64,000 nucleotides of DNA from Pseudomonadota bacterium (GCA_023423065.1 JAFAGC010000070.1:1-64000), one strand, 5' to 3'; shown: positions 21,741 to 31,430, numbered from the stretch's first letter. Program-made: numbers and translations. The notes: generated by a model from the sequence alone, not told the origin.

Positions 21741-23120
21741 CTACTCGACTTCGTCCCGCGCGCGCTGCAGTCGCGCGACGTTCGACCAGTCGATTCGACG
21801 CGTCGCGATCATCAGGATCGCGAGCACCCCGAACAGCAGCAGTGCGCCCATGAGCAGCGAGTAATCCTCGGAGCGCAGGATCCAGTACAACATCGTGTAC
21901 AGGGTCGCGAGTCCCGCGCCGGCGCCCAACGACAGCGGCAGACTCTTCAGAACGCCAGTCAGGTATATCGTGATCAACGCGACCAGCGCGCCCGCCGATA
22001 TCGCGTAGGCGGCGTCGAAGCTCACGTGCTCCGACAGCGCGAGCAGCAGCAGGTAGAACAGCGCGAGGGCGAGGCCCACCAGCAGGTACTGCATGCCGTG
22101 GATCGCGATACCGCTGAGGTGTTCCCAGAGGAAGAACGTGAGGAACGTGATCGCGATCAGCAGCACCGCGTAGTGCACCGCGCGGTAGTTGCGCTGGTAC
22201 ACGTCGACGGGTTCATAGAAGGACACACCGACCGCGCTCTGCCCCAGCGCCATCTCCACCGGCATGCCGTGACGCACGTGGGAGTCCCACCAGCTCTGGC
22301 CGAACGAGCGATTGATCTCGAGCACCGACCATTTCGCGGAGAAGCCCTCGTCGCCGATCGCGGGATCGAGCGGCGCCGGCGCGCCTTCGAACTTCGGATG
22401 CGGCCAGCGCGACTGGATCGCGATGTCCGCCTTGCGCGCGAGCGGCAGGAACGACAACTGGCTGCTGCCCGCGAGCGTGAGCCTGACGCGGAATGGAATG
22501 GTCGCGCTTTCCCGCAGCGCTGCGATCGGAACCACGGTCGAGATGCCCGCCGATCCGGCGTAGGCGTCCGCGGCCACCTCGCCCGGCTCGCCCCCGACGA
22601 CGAGATCGTCGACCGCGCGCAGCGCCCTCGATTCGGAATTGAGAACCACGAGGCGGGCTTCGTTCCACTTCACCTCCCGCCCCTCCCTGGGCTGCGTGAG
22701 ATGCGCGAAGTCGCGCGTCAGGAACTCGCCGGTGATCGTGACCTTCGCGAGGTAGACGGGCGTCGAGTACAAACCCACCGTACGCGTGCTGGGCTCCGCA
22801 TTGGCACTCACCGAAAGCGTGTCCGGCAGCACGTACAACACGTTGCGGTCGGTCTCGGTGCGTTGGGTCTCGCGCCCCGCCGCGCTCTGTTCGACGATCA
22901 CGCGAGTCGTTTCGACCGGGATCGCGAGCAGGACGCCGCCGGTGGTTTGCGGCCCGCCCCAGGACTCGGCGACACGGACCGCGGCGGTCTCGCGCATGTG
23001 AACCCGCTCGCCCACCAGGCTCTCGACCTGGCTGATCGGGATCAGCAGTAGTATGACGAGGGCGCCGATGACCAGAAGTTTGGCCAGCAGCGGCGGTATG
23101 AATCTGCGACGTTCGGACAT
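21741..23120 (-). CDS. creD: Inner membrane protein CreD
   Basis: 459 residues. TM1 near the N-terminus (LLVIGALVILLLIPISQVESLV), a large periplasmic domain with GGVLLAIPV and the family segment FSAKWSVLEINRSFGQSW, then about five C-terminal helices (AVLLIAITFLTFFLWEHL, YLLVGLALALFYLLLLALSEH and others). CreD is linked to envelope integrity and, in E. coli and Stenotrophomonas, to the CreBC two-component system. No creBC genes lie beside it here. Confidence 0.93.
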   Translation of the reverse strand: MSERRRFIPPLLAKLLVIGALVILLLIPISQVESLVGERVHMRETAAVRVAESWGGPQTTGGVLLAIPVETTRVIVEQSAAGRETQRTETDRNVLYVLPDTLSVSANAEPSTRTVGLYSTPVYLAKVTITGEFLTRDFAHLTQPREGREVKWNEARLVVLNSESRALRAVDDLVVGGEPGEVAADAYAGSAGISTVVPIAALRESATIPFRVRLTLAGSSQLSFLPLARKADIAIQSRWPHPKFEGAPAPLDPAIGDEGFSAKWSVLEINRSFGQSWWDSHVRHGMPVEMALGQSAVGVSFYEPVDVYQRNYRAVHYAVLLIAITFLTFFLWEHLSGIAIHGMQYLLVGLALALFYLLLLALSEHVSFDAAYAISAGALVALITIYLTGVLKSLPLSLGAGAGLATLYTMLYWILRSEDYSLLMGALLLFGVLAILMIATRRIDWSNVARLQRARDEVE

Positions 23121-23231
23121 CTTTCACTCCCATTGGTGCGAACCGCCGGGAGTGTCGAAGCGCAAAGTGGCAAACCTCGCGGTGCAATTGTGGCGAATCG
23201 TGGCGCGCGCGACGTGTAAGATTTCGCCACC

Positions 23232-23876
23232 ATGACGATGGCCATCTTCGATCTCGACGGAACGATCACTCACCGCGACACCCTTTTTCCGCTGGTCGTG
23301 CGGCACCTCGCGCGGCGGCCATTCGCCTTGCTGCGGTTGTTAGGCGTGCTTCCCGCCGCGATCCGCTTCGTCTTCGATCGCGACCGGGCCACGCTCAAGC
23401 AATCCCTGCTGCGCAGCACGTTGCGCGGAACGCCCCGGGAGGAGTTGCGCGCGACCTCCGAGCGTTTCGTGAAGGACACGATCGAGCGTCGCTGCTACCG
23501 GGAAGCGCTCGCCACGATCCGCCGGCATCGCGACGCCGGTCATTACCTGGTGCTCATGTCCGCCAGCGTCGATTTCTACGTCCCGGAGTTCGGCCGGCAG
23601 CTCGGATTCGACCTCGTCATCTGCACTGGCGTGCGCTGGAACGGCGATCGCCTCGACGGCACGCTGACCACCGCGAATCGTCGCGGCGAGGAAAAGGCGC
23701 GTTGTCTGCGCGAGCTCATGGCGACGCGCGAAGAATCCGATACGTTCGCGTACGGGAACGCCGAATCCGATCTGCCCCACCTCAAACTCGCGCGCCACGG
23801 GGTGCTCGTGAACGGCAGCCTGGCGGCCCGCCGCGCCGCGGCGGAGTCCGGCGTTTCGACCCTGGAATGGACCTGA
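23232..23876 (+). CDS. HAD-IB family phosphatase (SerB-like)
   Basis: 214 residues. HAD motif I is IFDLDGTITHRDTL, motif II is MSASVDFY, and motif IV is YGNAESDLPHL. The helical cap (ARRPFALLRLLGVLPAAIRFVF) is that of the HAD-IB subgroup, which includes phosphoserine phosphatase-like and lipid-phosphate enzymes such as PgpC-like proteins. The substrate is not determinable from sequence. Divergent from creD with about 110 nt between the starts. Confidence 0.85.
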   Translation: MTMAIFDLDGTITHRDTLFPLVVRHLARRPFALLRLLGVLPAAIRFVFDRDRATLKQSLLRSTLRGTPREELRATSERFVKDTIERRCYREALATIRRHRDAGHYLVLMSASVDFYVPEFGRQLGFDLVICTGVRWNGDRLDGTLTTANRRGEEKARCLRELMATREESDTFAYGNAESDLPHLKLARHGVLVNGSLAARRAAAESGVSTLEWT

Positions 23877-24024
23877 TCCTGCCCGGCGCGCGTGACTCGC
23901 ATCACACTTATGCCGGCGCGGCGCCCCAACGCGGCGCGTGCTGACCGGGGCTTCTGACGCCTATCACATCGACTTTTTCCGCTGGCATCTACGATATGGA
24001 TCGGAGTCGTCCGGTCTTTACAAA

Positions 24025-27000
24025 ATGCCAGAAGAGTGGGGAACAACCAGGCCTCCCAGGCACCGCTTGCGCGCGGTGCTCGCATCACTCTGCCTGGCGT
24101 TCTCCGCCCTCTCGTTCGCCTCTCTCGCCCACTCCGCACCGCCGCTCAGCGTGCAGCGCTACAGCCTCGAGGAAGGACTGTCGCAACACGCCGTGAATGC
24201 CATCGCCCAGGACAGCGAAGGCTTCATGTGGTTCGGCACCGAGGACGGGCTCAATCGCTTCGACGGCTACGACTTCCGCCAGCTGCGTCACGTGCGCGGT
24301 GACGCGGGCTCCCTGCCCGCGCCGTGGATCTACTCGCTCGCCGCCACCGAGGAAGGCCTGTGGATCGGCACCGACGGCGGCGGCATCGTGTTCCGCAATG
24401 CGCGTACCGGAAAACTCGAGGCGCCCGCCGCATTGAGCGACGAGCCCTGGTTGCAGCGTGCGCGCAGTCTCGCGCGCGACCGGCTCGGCCGCCTGTGGAT
24501 AGGCACGCGCGAAGACGGACTCGCCGTCTACGACGTGCGCTCGCACGAGCTGAAGAGATTCACGAGCAAACCCGGCGATGCGCGTTCGCTTTCCGACGAC
24601 TCCATCAATGCCATCCTCATCCTGCGCAACGGCGATACGCTGGTCGCGAACAATCGCGGCGTCGACCGGATTTCCGGCACGACGCTCGCCGTCACCCGCA
24701 TCGCGTTGCCCGCCGGGATCGCCGGCGACCAGGGCGTGCGCGTACGCGCGCTCACCGAGTCTCCCGACGGAATGATCTGGATCGGCACCGATGCCGGCCT
24801 CGCGCGCTTCGAGCCCCGCGCCGGCGACTGGCGCGTGTATCGCCAGCCGGAATCCGCGGGCAAGCCCGGCGCGAACTCGCTGCCTTCCAATCGCATCTGC
24901 GCGCTGTTGTTCGACACCGCGGGCCGGCTCTGGGTCGGGACGATGCGAGGCCTCGCCTGGCTCAACACCGCCACCGAATCATTCTCGAGCTACACGCGCG
25001 ACCCGGCCGAGCCGCGCTCGCTGCCCGACGACTACATCGTCTCGCTGTTCGAGGATCGCGGCGGCAGCCTGTGGATAGGCACGAAGACCGGCGGCCTCGC
25101 GAAATGGAATCCGCGCACCTGGTCCTTCGGTCATTCCCAGGCGAGCGCGGCCGACGGTTTCACCGACCGCAACGTCACCTCGTTCGCGGAGGATCCGCAG
25201 GGACGATTGTGGATCGGCACGTTCGGCAAGGGCATCAACGTGCTGGACCGCTCGACCTCGCAGGTCACGCATGTGCGGCACATCGCGGGCGCGCGCAATT
25301 CTCTCAGCGATGACCGCGTGATGACGATGCTGGAAACCTCCGACGGCTCGGTGTGGGTCGGCACCATGAGCGGAGGACTCAATCGCTTCGACCCGCAAAC
25401 GCTGCGTGCCGAGAGCTTCCAGCACGATCCCACCGTGCCGACCTCGCTGGCCGCCATCGGTGTGATGAGCCTGCTCGAGGTGGATCACCAGGTCTGGGCC
25501 GGTACCTACGGAGGCGGCGTCTCGCGCTTCGACGCGCGTTCGCGCCGCTTCGACAATCTGCGTCCGGGCCCGGAAGACGGACTGCACCTGTCGAGCGGCC
25601 GCGTGACCGCCCTGGCCCGCGACCGCACCGGGCACGTCTGGATCGGCACGGACGGCGGCGGCCTCAACGTCTGGGATGCGAAGTCGCGCCGGATCCACTA
25701 CTACAAGCGCGATGCGAAACAGCTCGACTCGCTGAGCGACGACACTATCTACTCGATCCTCGTGGACGACAACGGCCGCGTGTGGATCGGCACGCGCGCG
25801 GGTGGGCTCGACCGCGTCGTGAACCCCGGCGAGGCGCCGGCCAACCTGCGTTTCGAGAACTACTCCGAGGCGCGTGGCCTGCCCAACAACTCCGTCTACG
25901 GCCTGCGCGCGGACGGCACCGGCAACATCTGGATCAGCACCAACTTCGGACTGGCGCGGCTCGATCCCGGGACCGGCGCGGTGCAGCGCTTCCACCGCCT
26001 GCACGGCCTGCAGGCCGAGGAATTCAACTTCGGCGCTCACTACCGCGATCGCAGCGGCAAGCTGTACTTCGGCGGCAACGCCGGCTTCAACGCGTTCTAC
26101 CCGGAAGTACTCGAGTTCAACGAGCGTCCGCCGCGCGTGGTGCTCACCCAGTTCCTCAAGCTGAATACACCGGGCGACGAGGGCGTGCCCGAGGAGCGCA
26201 TCGAACGCCTGCAGCTCGGCCACAAGGAAGACGTGATCACGCTGCGGTTCGCCGCGCTCGATTTCGCCGACCCGCGCTCGAACCGCTACGAATACAAGCT
26301 CGATGGCTTCGACAAGGACTGGGTGCGGGCCGACGAACGCCGCGCGGCCACCTACACGAACCTGCCGGGCGGCGCTTACGTCTTCCGCGTGCGCGCGAGC
26401 AACAGCGACGGCGTGTGGAGCACGCAGGATCTCGCTCTGCCCATCGACGTGGCGCCCTCGCCCTGGTTGTCGAAATGGGCGCTCTTCGGCTACACGATCG
26501 TTGCGATGCTCATGTTGCTCGGCGTCTGGTACGCGCAGCAACGCCGCATCGCGCGCGCGGCGGCCCTGCGCCTCGAGCTCGAGCAGCAGGTCAGTGACCG
26601 CACCTATGAGCTCGCGCAGCGTTATCGGGAGCTCGAAGACGCCAACCGCCGCCTGGAGATGGCCAGCTTCACCGATACGCTGACCGGCCTCGCGAACCGG
26701 CGTTACCTGATGCAGCAGTTCCCCCACATGCTGGCCGAATCCAAGGGCGCCCAGGGCCTCGCGATCATGATCATCGATCTCGATGCGCTGAAGCCCATCA
26801 ACGATCAGCACGGTCACGCCGCCGGCGACGAGGTCATCATCGAGATCGCGAAGACGCTGCGCGCGGCGATCCGCCCGGACGACATGCTGGCGCGCTGGGG
26901 TGGCGACGAATTCGTCGTCGTCGCGCAGGCGCACCACGTCGAACACGCCACCATCCTCGCGGAACGAATCCGCGAGCGCATCGCCAAGCTCAAGTGCGTG

Positions 27001-27321
27001 CTGCCCAAGGGCGCGGTCGTACGCACGAGCTGCAGCATCGGTTTCACCTGCCTGCCGTTCGTACCGAGCCGGCCGGAGGCCGTGAGCTGGGAACAGGCGA
27101 TCAAGATCGCCGACCTCGCGCTTTATCGCGCCAAGCGCGGCCGCAATGCCTGGCGCGGATGGTTCGGCACCGAGGCCGTGGCGCAGCTCAATTCGGTCAT
27201 CGGCGCGGTCGAGACCAACGTCGACTCTCTCATCGCCAACGGCATCATCATCGAGCACTCGTCCACCCGCGGCAGCGACGACACCGTGAACGCGCTGCGT
27301 GTGCTGCGCGAGGCGCGCTAG
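24025..27321 (+). CDS. Beta-propeller sensor diguanylate cyclase (Reg_prop / Y_Y_Y / GGDEF)
   Basis: 1098 residues from ATG 24025, with a signal peptide (VLASLCLAFSALSFASLAHS). About twelve Reg_prop repeats of the form WIGTxxGGLxxFD run to near residue 660, forming two seven-bladed-type propellers. A Y_Y_Y domain follows (YEYKLDGFDKDWV ... GGAYVFRVRASNSDGVWS), then one TM helix (about residues 818-838), a coiled coil and GGDEF. The active site WGGDEFVVV (about 958-966) is intact, and an RxxD inhibitory site (RPDD) lies five residues before it. This is the periplasmic half of a hybrid two-component sensor with a cyclase output, making c-di-GMP in response to an unknown extracytoplasmic ligand. 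A GTG-initiated longer form (23938) is possible. The EAL gene starts 10 nt downstream. Confidence 0.92.
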   Translation: MPEEWGTTRPPRHRLRAVLASLCLAFSALSFASLAHSAPPLSVQRYSLEEGLSQHAVNAIAQDSEGFMWFGTEDGLNRFDGYDFRQLRHVRGDAGSLPAPWIYSLAATEEGLWIGTDGGGIVFRNARTGKLEAPAALSDEPWLQRARSLARDRLGRLWIGTREDGLAVYDVRSHELKRFTSKPGDARSLSDDSINAILILRNGDTLVANNRGVDRISGTTLAVTRIALPAGIAGDQGVRVRALTESPDGMIWIGTDAGLARFEPRAGDWRVYRQPESAGKPGANSLPSNRICALLFDTAGRLWVGTMRGLAWLNTATESFSSYTRDPAEPRSLPDDYIVSLFEDRGGSLWIGTKTGGLAKWNPRTWSFGHSQASAADGFTDRNVTSFAEDPQGRLWIGTFGKGINVLDRSTSQVTHVRHIAGARNSLSDDRVMTMLETSDGSVWVGTMSGGLNRFDPQTLRAESFQHDPTVPTSLAAIGVMSLLEVDHQVWAGTYGGGVSRFDARSRRFDNLRPGPEDGLHLSSGRVTALARDRTGHVWIGTDGGGLNVWDAKSRRIHYYKRDAKQLDSLSDDTIYSILVDDNGRVWIGTRAGGLDRVVNPGEAPANLRFENYSEARGLPNNSVYGLRADGTGNIWISTNFGLARLDPGTGAVQRFHRLHGLQAEEFNFGAHYRDRSGKLYFGGNAGFNAFYPEVLEFNERPPRVVLTQFLKLNTPGDEGVPEERIERLQLGHKEDVITLRFAALDFADPRSNRYEYKLDGFDKDWVRADERRAATYTNLPGGAYVFRVRASNSDGVWSTQDLALPIDVAPSPWLSKWALFGYTIVAMLMLLGVWYAQQRRIARAAALRLELEQQVSDRTYELAQRYRELEDANRRLEMASFTDTLTGLANRRYLMQQFPHMLAESKGAQGLAIMIIDLDALKPINDQHGHAAGDEVIIEIAKTLRAAIRPDDMLARWGGDEFVVVAQAHHVEHATILAERIRERIAKLKCVLPKGAVVRTSCSIGFTCLPFVPSRPEAVSWEQAIKIADLALYRAKRGRNAWRGWFGTEAVAQLNSVIGAVETNVDSLIANGIIIEHSSTRGSDDTVNALRVLREAR

Positions 27322-27330
27322 GACATCCGC

Positions 27331-29010
27331 ATGGACGACATCCAGCAGCAACTTGCGAGCGCCCTGCCCGATCTTGCGCTCACCGTGCGGCGTGATGGGA
27401 CGATCCTCTCGTGCCTCGGCGGCAATGCCGTGCGCGGCCTGGCCGCGACCGAAACGGAGATCCCGGGACGAACGCTCGCGGAGGTCTTCAACGAGGCGAT
27501 CGCGACGCACATGCTGCAGACCGTGCGCCGCATCCTGAAGACGCGCAAACCCGCGCAGCAGCGTTATCGCGACGGCGACATCAAGTACGAGGTGCGCTTC
27601 CAGGTGCAGGGCTTCGACCGCGCGCTGGTCGTGTGCCGCGACCTGGGCGCCGGTGCGACTTCCAACGACTCGGGGCTGTATCCGCAAGGTTCGAGCGCGA
27701 TGCTGCCGCACCGCGACGGATTCGAGAAATCGCTGCGCATGGCGCTCGACATGGCCGCGCTGCGCGAGGACACGGTCGGCGTCGTGCTGATCCACATCGG
27801 CGGATATGCCACTTACCAGCGTGTGTTCGATTCCGCGCTCGCGAACCGGCTGGTCGAACACGCGGCGAAGACCATCGCCGACACGCTGCCCGAAGGCCGC
27901 TCGAATTTGCCGCGCATCGCGCGGGTTTCCGACGACGTGATCGGCGTGGTGCTCGCGGACATCCGCTCGCGCGCCGACGCCGACACCACGGTGGATAGCC
28001 TGATGCAGGCACTGCGTCATCCGGTCGACCTCGAGGGACAGGTTTTCCAGCTCGCGGCGCGCGCGGGCGTCACGTTGTCGGGCTCCGACGGCGAACGCGC
28101 CGCCGAGCTCATCGAGCGCGCGCTGACCACGCTCGATTCGATCCGTCGCGAGGGCAAGGACCGCACCGTGCTGTTCTACTCCGACACGCTGCGCATCGCC
28201 TCGCTCACGCGCCTCGACTGGCAGCAGGAGCTCACGCGCGCGATCCAGAACGACGAGCTGGAACTGCACTATCAGCCGCGTTATCTGCTCGCCACGCGGG
28301 AAATCGTCGCGGTCGAGGCTTTCCTGCGCTGGCCGCACAAGATCCGCGGCCTGGTGCCGACGTCGGAGTTCCTGCCCATCGCGGAGTTGTCCGGGCTCTC
28401 GGTGCAGCTCGGCCGCTGGGTCTTGCGGCGCGCCTGCCGCGATCTCGCGACATTCGTGGAGCGTGGCCTGCCCGACATCCGCGTCTCGGTGAACGTCGGC
28501 CGCCAGTATCTTTCCGCGGAGAGCCTGGCCGAAGACGTCACGAATGCCGCCGCGACAGCCGGAGTCGATCTCGGCCATCTCGATCTCGAGATCACCGAGC
28601 AGATGTTGTCGACCGGAAGATCCGGACTCGCGGCGTTGCACCAGTTGCGCGGCCAGGGTGTGCGCGTGCTGGTCGACGATTTCGGCACGGGTTACGTATC
28701 GCTGGGACGCCTGCGCGCGAGTCCGCTCGACGGAATCATGATCGACCGCTCCTTTGTCGAGGAAGTCGGCCACGACCACGAGGCGCGTGCGATCTGCCGC
28801 GCGGCGATCGCCCTCGGCCGCGCGTTCGGCCTGCGCATCGTCGCGGAAGGCATCGAAACGGAGGCGCAGGCGCAGTTCCTGATCGCCGAACAATGCCTGG
28901 AGGGACAGGGGCATCTCTTCTGTCCCGCGAAGCCGCTAACCGAGCTATTGGACAGAATCCTGCCCGGCGCCGCGTCTGCTTCCTCGCCGCAACGAGCGGT
29001 CCGTAAATAG
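27331..29010 (+). CDS. EAL-domain protein with degenerate GGDEF
   Basis: 559 residues, cytoplasmic. N-terminal PAS-like domain (LPDLALTVRRDGTILSCLGG), then a GGDEF fold whose active-site motif has decayed to RVSDDVIG, and an EAL domain. The EAL domain keeps VEAFLRW (EAF for EAL), VSVNVG, LEITE, DDFGTGY and VAEGIE. The catalytic Lys of the usual LKID motif is replaced by Met (LDGIMIDRSFV, about residue 470). Canonical phosphodiesterases need that Lys, so this may be a c-di-GMP sensor rather than an enzyme. It is probably co-transcribed with the upstream cyclase. Confidence 0.9.
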   Translation: MDDIQQQLASALPDLALTVRRDGTILSCLGGNAVRGLAATETEIPGRTLAEVFNEAIATHMLQTVRRILKTRKPAQQRYRDGDIKYEVRFQVQGFDRALVVCRDLGAGATSNDSGLYPQGSSAMLPHRDGFEKSLRMALDMAALREDTVGVVLIHIGGYATYQRVFDSALANRLVEHAAKTIADTLPEGRSNLPRIARVSDDVIGVVLADIRSRADADTTVDSLMQALRHPVDLEGQVFQLAARAGVTLSGSDGERAAELIERALTTLDSIRREGKDRTVLFYSDTLRIASLTRLDWQQELTRAIQNDELELHYQPRYLLATREIVAVEAFLRWPHKIRGLVPTSEFLPIAELSGLSVQLGRWVLRRACRDLATFVERGLPDIRVSVNVGRQYLSAESLAEDVTNAAATAGVDLGHLDLEITEQMLSTGRSGLAALHQLRGQGVRVLVDDFGTGYVSLGRLRASPLDGIMIDRSFVEEVGHDHEARAICRAAIALGRAFGLRIVAEGIETEAQAQFLIAEQCLEGQGHLFCPAKPLTELLDRILPGAASASSPQRAVRK

Positions 29011-29147
29011 AAGAATCGCTCTCAGAGCTTCCCCGGCTTTGACATAGCGGCCGGATTTGACCGGCTCTTATCAGACGTCGGTCACATTTTCCCCGAGAAC
29101 GGCATCACACACGCACGGTGTGGTCGCGGCCTCCCCGCCTCTAATGA

Positions 29148-29172
29148 CCCCATTCGCGCAAGCGAATTGGGG
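29148..29172. promoter_or_regulatory. Near-perfect inverted repeat ahead of the subtilase gene
   Basis: CCCCATTCGC-GCAA-GCGAATTGGGG has arms matching except for one unpaired A. It ends about 22 nt before the subtilase start, just upstream of the AGGGG ribosome-binding site. It could be an operator, a 5'-UTR hairpin, or the terminator of the EAL transcript; no T-run follows. Confidence 0.35.
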
Positions 29173-29193
29173 CCACGAACAGGGGCGAATTCG

Positions 29194-31347
29194 ATGAAGT
29201 TGAAGATTGGCTTGTTCGCCGTAATCGCTGCGGCGAGCACCGCGGTACTCATTTCCTGCTCGCCGGCGACCTCGGGTACGCCGGGAGTCGACGTGGCGAA
29301 GACAGGGCCGGCGCGCAGCTACATCGTCGAGGCGGCGGATACGGATGCGGCCGCGGCGGCCGTCGTTGCCGCGGGTGGCAAGGTCGTTTCGCGCCTCGGC
29401 GTCATCGACGCGGTGGAAGCGAATCTCACGGATGCCGAGCACCAGCGCGTCCTCGAGACCGCGGGCATCAAGCAGATCACGCTCAATTCGCGGGTCGTCA
29501 CGCAGGCCGCGGCCAACGTGCGCGACGACTTCGAGCGCGACTCGTTCGCCAACAACGACGGCACGCATCGCTGGTACGGCGACTGGGTCGAGCAGAACGA
29601 CGACAACAACCCGAACGGCGGCTACATCGTGCTCGGCTGGAGCGATCGCGGCGGCAAGCGCCTGATCCTCACGGGCCGTGGCGCGGCCATCTACCGCCGT
29701 GCCGCGACGCCTTCGGACGCGCCGAACGTCACGCTCGGTTTCAAGTATCTGCGCAACAGCCTCGAGGCGGGCGAATACGTGTCCGTGCAGGCCAGTGGTA
29801 ACGGCGGCGGCTCGTGGACCGAGCTCGGCCGGATCAACGGCCCGGCCAACGACTACGCGTTCGCGAGCCAGAGCTACAACATCACGGCGTTCCGGGGACG
29901 CGACACGGCGATCCGGTTCGTTCCGTCGATGAGCGGCCGCTTCGGCGACGACAACGTCGACATCGACGAAGTCGCGATCTCGTACACGACGAACTTCGGC
30001 GAAGGCGATCCGGTGCCGGTCGACGTCAACGCGCGCGACCTGCACAACGCGAACATCCGCGGACGCGACATCGGCGTGGCGGTCATCGACACGGGTTACT
30101 GGAAGGTGGATTCGCTGGACAAGGACTCGCTCGGCAATGGGCGTGTCGCCGCGCAATACGACGCGGTCAACAACGTGTTGCAGGCGCAATGGTCGTCGGT
30201 CTCGACGGATCTGAACGGTCACGGCACGCACATCACGAGCCTCATCGCCAGCAGCCGCAGGGACGGCGCGGGCCGCTTCTTCGGCGTTGCGCCCGACGCG
30301 CGCATCATCTCGATCAAGGCGTTCGCGGAGGACGGATCGAGCACCTACGCGACCGTCATCCGCGGCATCGACTGGGTGTTGAACAACCGGCACTCGTACA
30401 ACATCCGCGTTCTCAATCTTTCGCTAGGGGCCCCGGCGCGTTCGCGCTATTGGGACGATCCGCTCAACAAAGCCGTGATGCGCGCGTGGCAATCCGGCAT
30501 CGTCGTCGTCGTATCAGCGGGCAATGGCGGACCGCTGCCGCAGACCGTGGGCGTACCGGGCAACGTCCCGTACGTCATCACGGTCGGCGCGATGACCGAC
30601 AACTACACCAACAACAGGAGCGACGACCGGCTTGCCTCTTTCTCGGCGGCCGGTCCGACGTTCGAAGGATTCGTGAAGCCCGACCTGGTCGCGCCGGGCG
30701 GTCACGTCTGGGGGTTCATGGCGACGTACCAGAAGATCGCCGTGGATCATCCGACGTTCATGAACAACGGCGACTTCTTCACGATGTCGGGCACGTCGCA
30801 GTCCGCGGCGATCGTGTCGGGCGTCGCGGCGCTGATCATCAGCCGCGATCACGGCATCACGCCGGACCAGGTGAAGTGCCGCATCATCGCGAGCGGCAAA
30901 CCCGCGGTGACGCCGCAGGGCCAGCTCGCGTACAGCGTGTTGCAGCAGGGTACCGGCCTCGTGGACGCGAAAGCCGCCGTGTACGGCACGGCGAGCAACT
31001 GCGCCAACCAGGGACTCAACATCCATGCGGATCTCGCGGGTACGCAGCACTACAAGGGTCGCGTGATCCAGCGCAACGACGGCACGTTCGAGGTCACCAG
31101 CCCGGGCGGCACGCTCGCCGATCAAGGATATCTCTGGGGCGACGGTTACCTGTGGGGTGACGGCTATCTCTGGGGCGACGGTTACTTGTGGGGTGACGGC
31201 TACCTCTGGGGCGACGCCTACCTGTGGGGCCATGCCGCGCCCTATACCGGCGACATCCCCTGGGTCCACGGCTACCCCAGCCCGATCGGCACCTCCGTCG
31301 GCACCTCGCACACCATGTCCATCAACACCTGGGTCGCCCCCGAGTAG
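29194..31347 (+). CDS. Lipoprotein S8 (subtilisin-type) serine protease with C-terminal YLWGD repeats
   Basis: 717 residues. Signal peptide with lipobox LISC (Cys about 22) indicates a lipoprotein. A propeptide-like inhibitor domain (SYIVEAADTDAAAAAVVAAGGKVVSRL) is followed by an inserted jelly-roll-like region (residues about 110-270) and the S8 domain. The triad is Asp299 (AVIDTGYW), His343 (NGHGTHITSL) and Ser535 (MSGTSQSAAIVSG). After a linker come six tandem YLWGD-type units (residues about 645-680) and a short tail. The start was chosen at the ATG of MKLKIGLF after a GGGGCG ribosome-binding site. No neighbouring substrate or secretion gene is evident. Confidence 0.92.
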   Translation: MKLKIGLFAVIAAASTAVLISCSPATSGTPGVDVAKTGPARSYIVEAADTDAAAAAVVAAGGKVVSRLGVIDAVEANLTDAEHQRVLETAGIKQITLNSRVVTQAAANVRDDFERDSFANNDGTHRWYGDWVEQNDDNNPNGGYIVLGWSDRGGKRLILTGRGAAIYRRAATPSDAPNVTLGFKYLRNSLEAGEYVSVQASGNGGGSWTELGRINGPANDYAFASQSYNITAFRGRDTAIRFVPSMSGRFGDDNVDIDEVAISYTTNFGEGDPVPVDVNARDLHNANIRGRDIGVAVIDTGYWKVDSLDKDSLGNGRVAAQYDAVNNVLQAQWSSVSTDLNGHGTHITSLIASSRRDGAGRFFGVAPDARIISIKAFAEDGSSTYATVIRGIDWVLNNRHSYNIRVLNLSLGAPARSRYWDDPLNKAVMRAWQSGIVVVVSAGNGGPLPQTVGVPGNVPYVITVGAMTDNYTNNRSDDRLASFSAAGPTFEGFVKPDLVAPGGHVWGFMATYQKIAVDHPTFMNNGDFFTMSGTSQSAAIVSGVAALIISRDHGITPDQVKCRIIASGKPAVTPQGQLAYSVLQQGTGLVDAKAAVYGTASNCANQGLNIHADLAGTQHYKGRVIQRNDGTFEVTSPGGTLADQGYLWGDGYLWGDGYLWGDGYLWGDGYLWGDAYLWGHAAPYTGDIPWVHGYPSPIGTSVGTSHTMSINTWVAPE
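31126..31233 (+). repeat. Six 18-bp tandem units encoding YLWGD repeats
   Basis: Units of Gly-Tyr-Leu-Trp-Gly-Asp; the last starts Ala and ends His. Codon usage alternates between two versions (GGC TAT CTC TGG GGC GAC and GGT TAC CTG TGG GGT GAC), so the true duplicated block is 36 bp repeated three times. Confidence 0.95.
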
Positions 31348-31430
31348 TTTTACCGGGCTACGGTGCCTGGCACCGAAACCCGGTAAAACTCGCGGCGCGA
31401 GTCATTCCGGAATTTCCGTGCCAGGCACCG
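31346..31430. repeat. GTGCCTGGCACC palindromic repeat pair, likely bidirectional terminator
   Basis: A 12-bp inverted repeat (AGTTTTACCGGG at 31346-31357, complement at 31379-31390) encloses the palindrome CGGTGCCTGGCACCG (31361-31375). A second copy in the opposite sense, CCGTGCCAGGCACCG, lies at 31416-31430. It occupies the whole gap between the convergent subtilase and kynA genes and overlaps the subtilase stop codon. Further copies are at 42896-42986 and 51902-51932, so this is a dispersed REP-like family. Confidence 0.85.

Noticed and set aside
24979..28914. 1311-residue minus-strand open frame
   Set aside because: It is antisense to the propeller-GGDEF and EAL genes. Its Arg/His/Val-rich composition is the usual shadow of a high-GC gene, with no domain, signal or start site.
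31126..31233. CRISPR-like array
   Set aside because: The repeats are contiguous 18-bp coding units without spacers, in frame in the protease.
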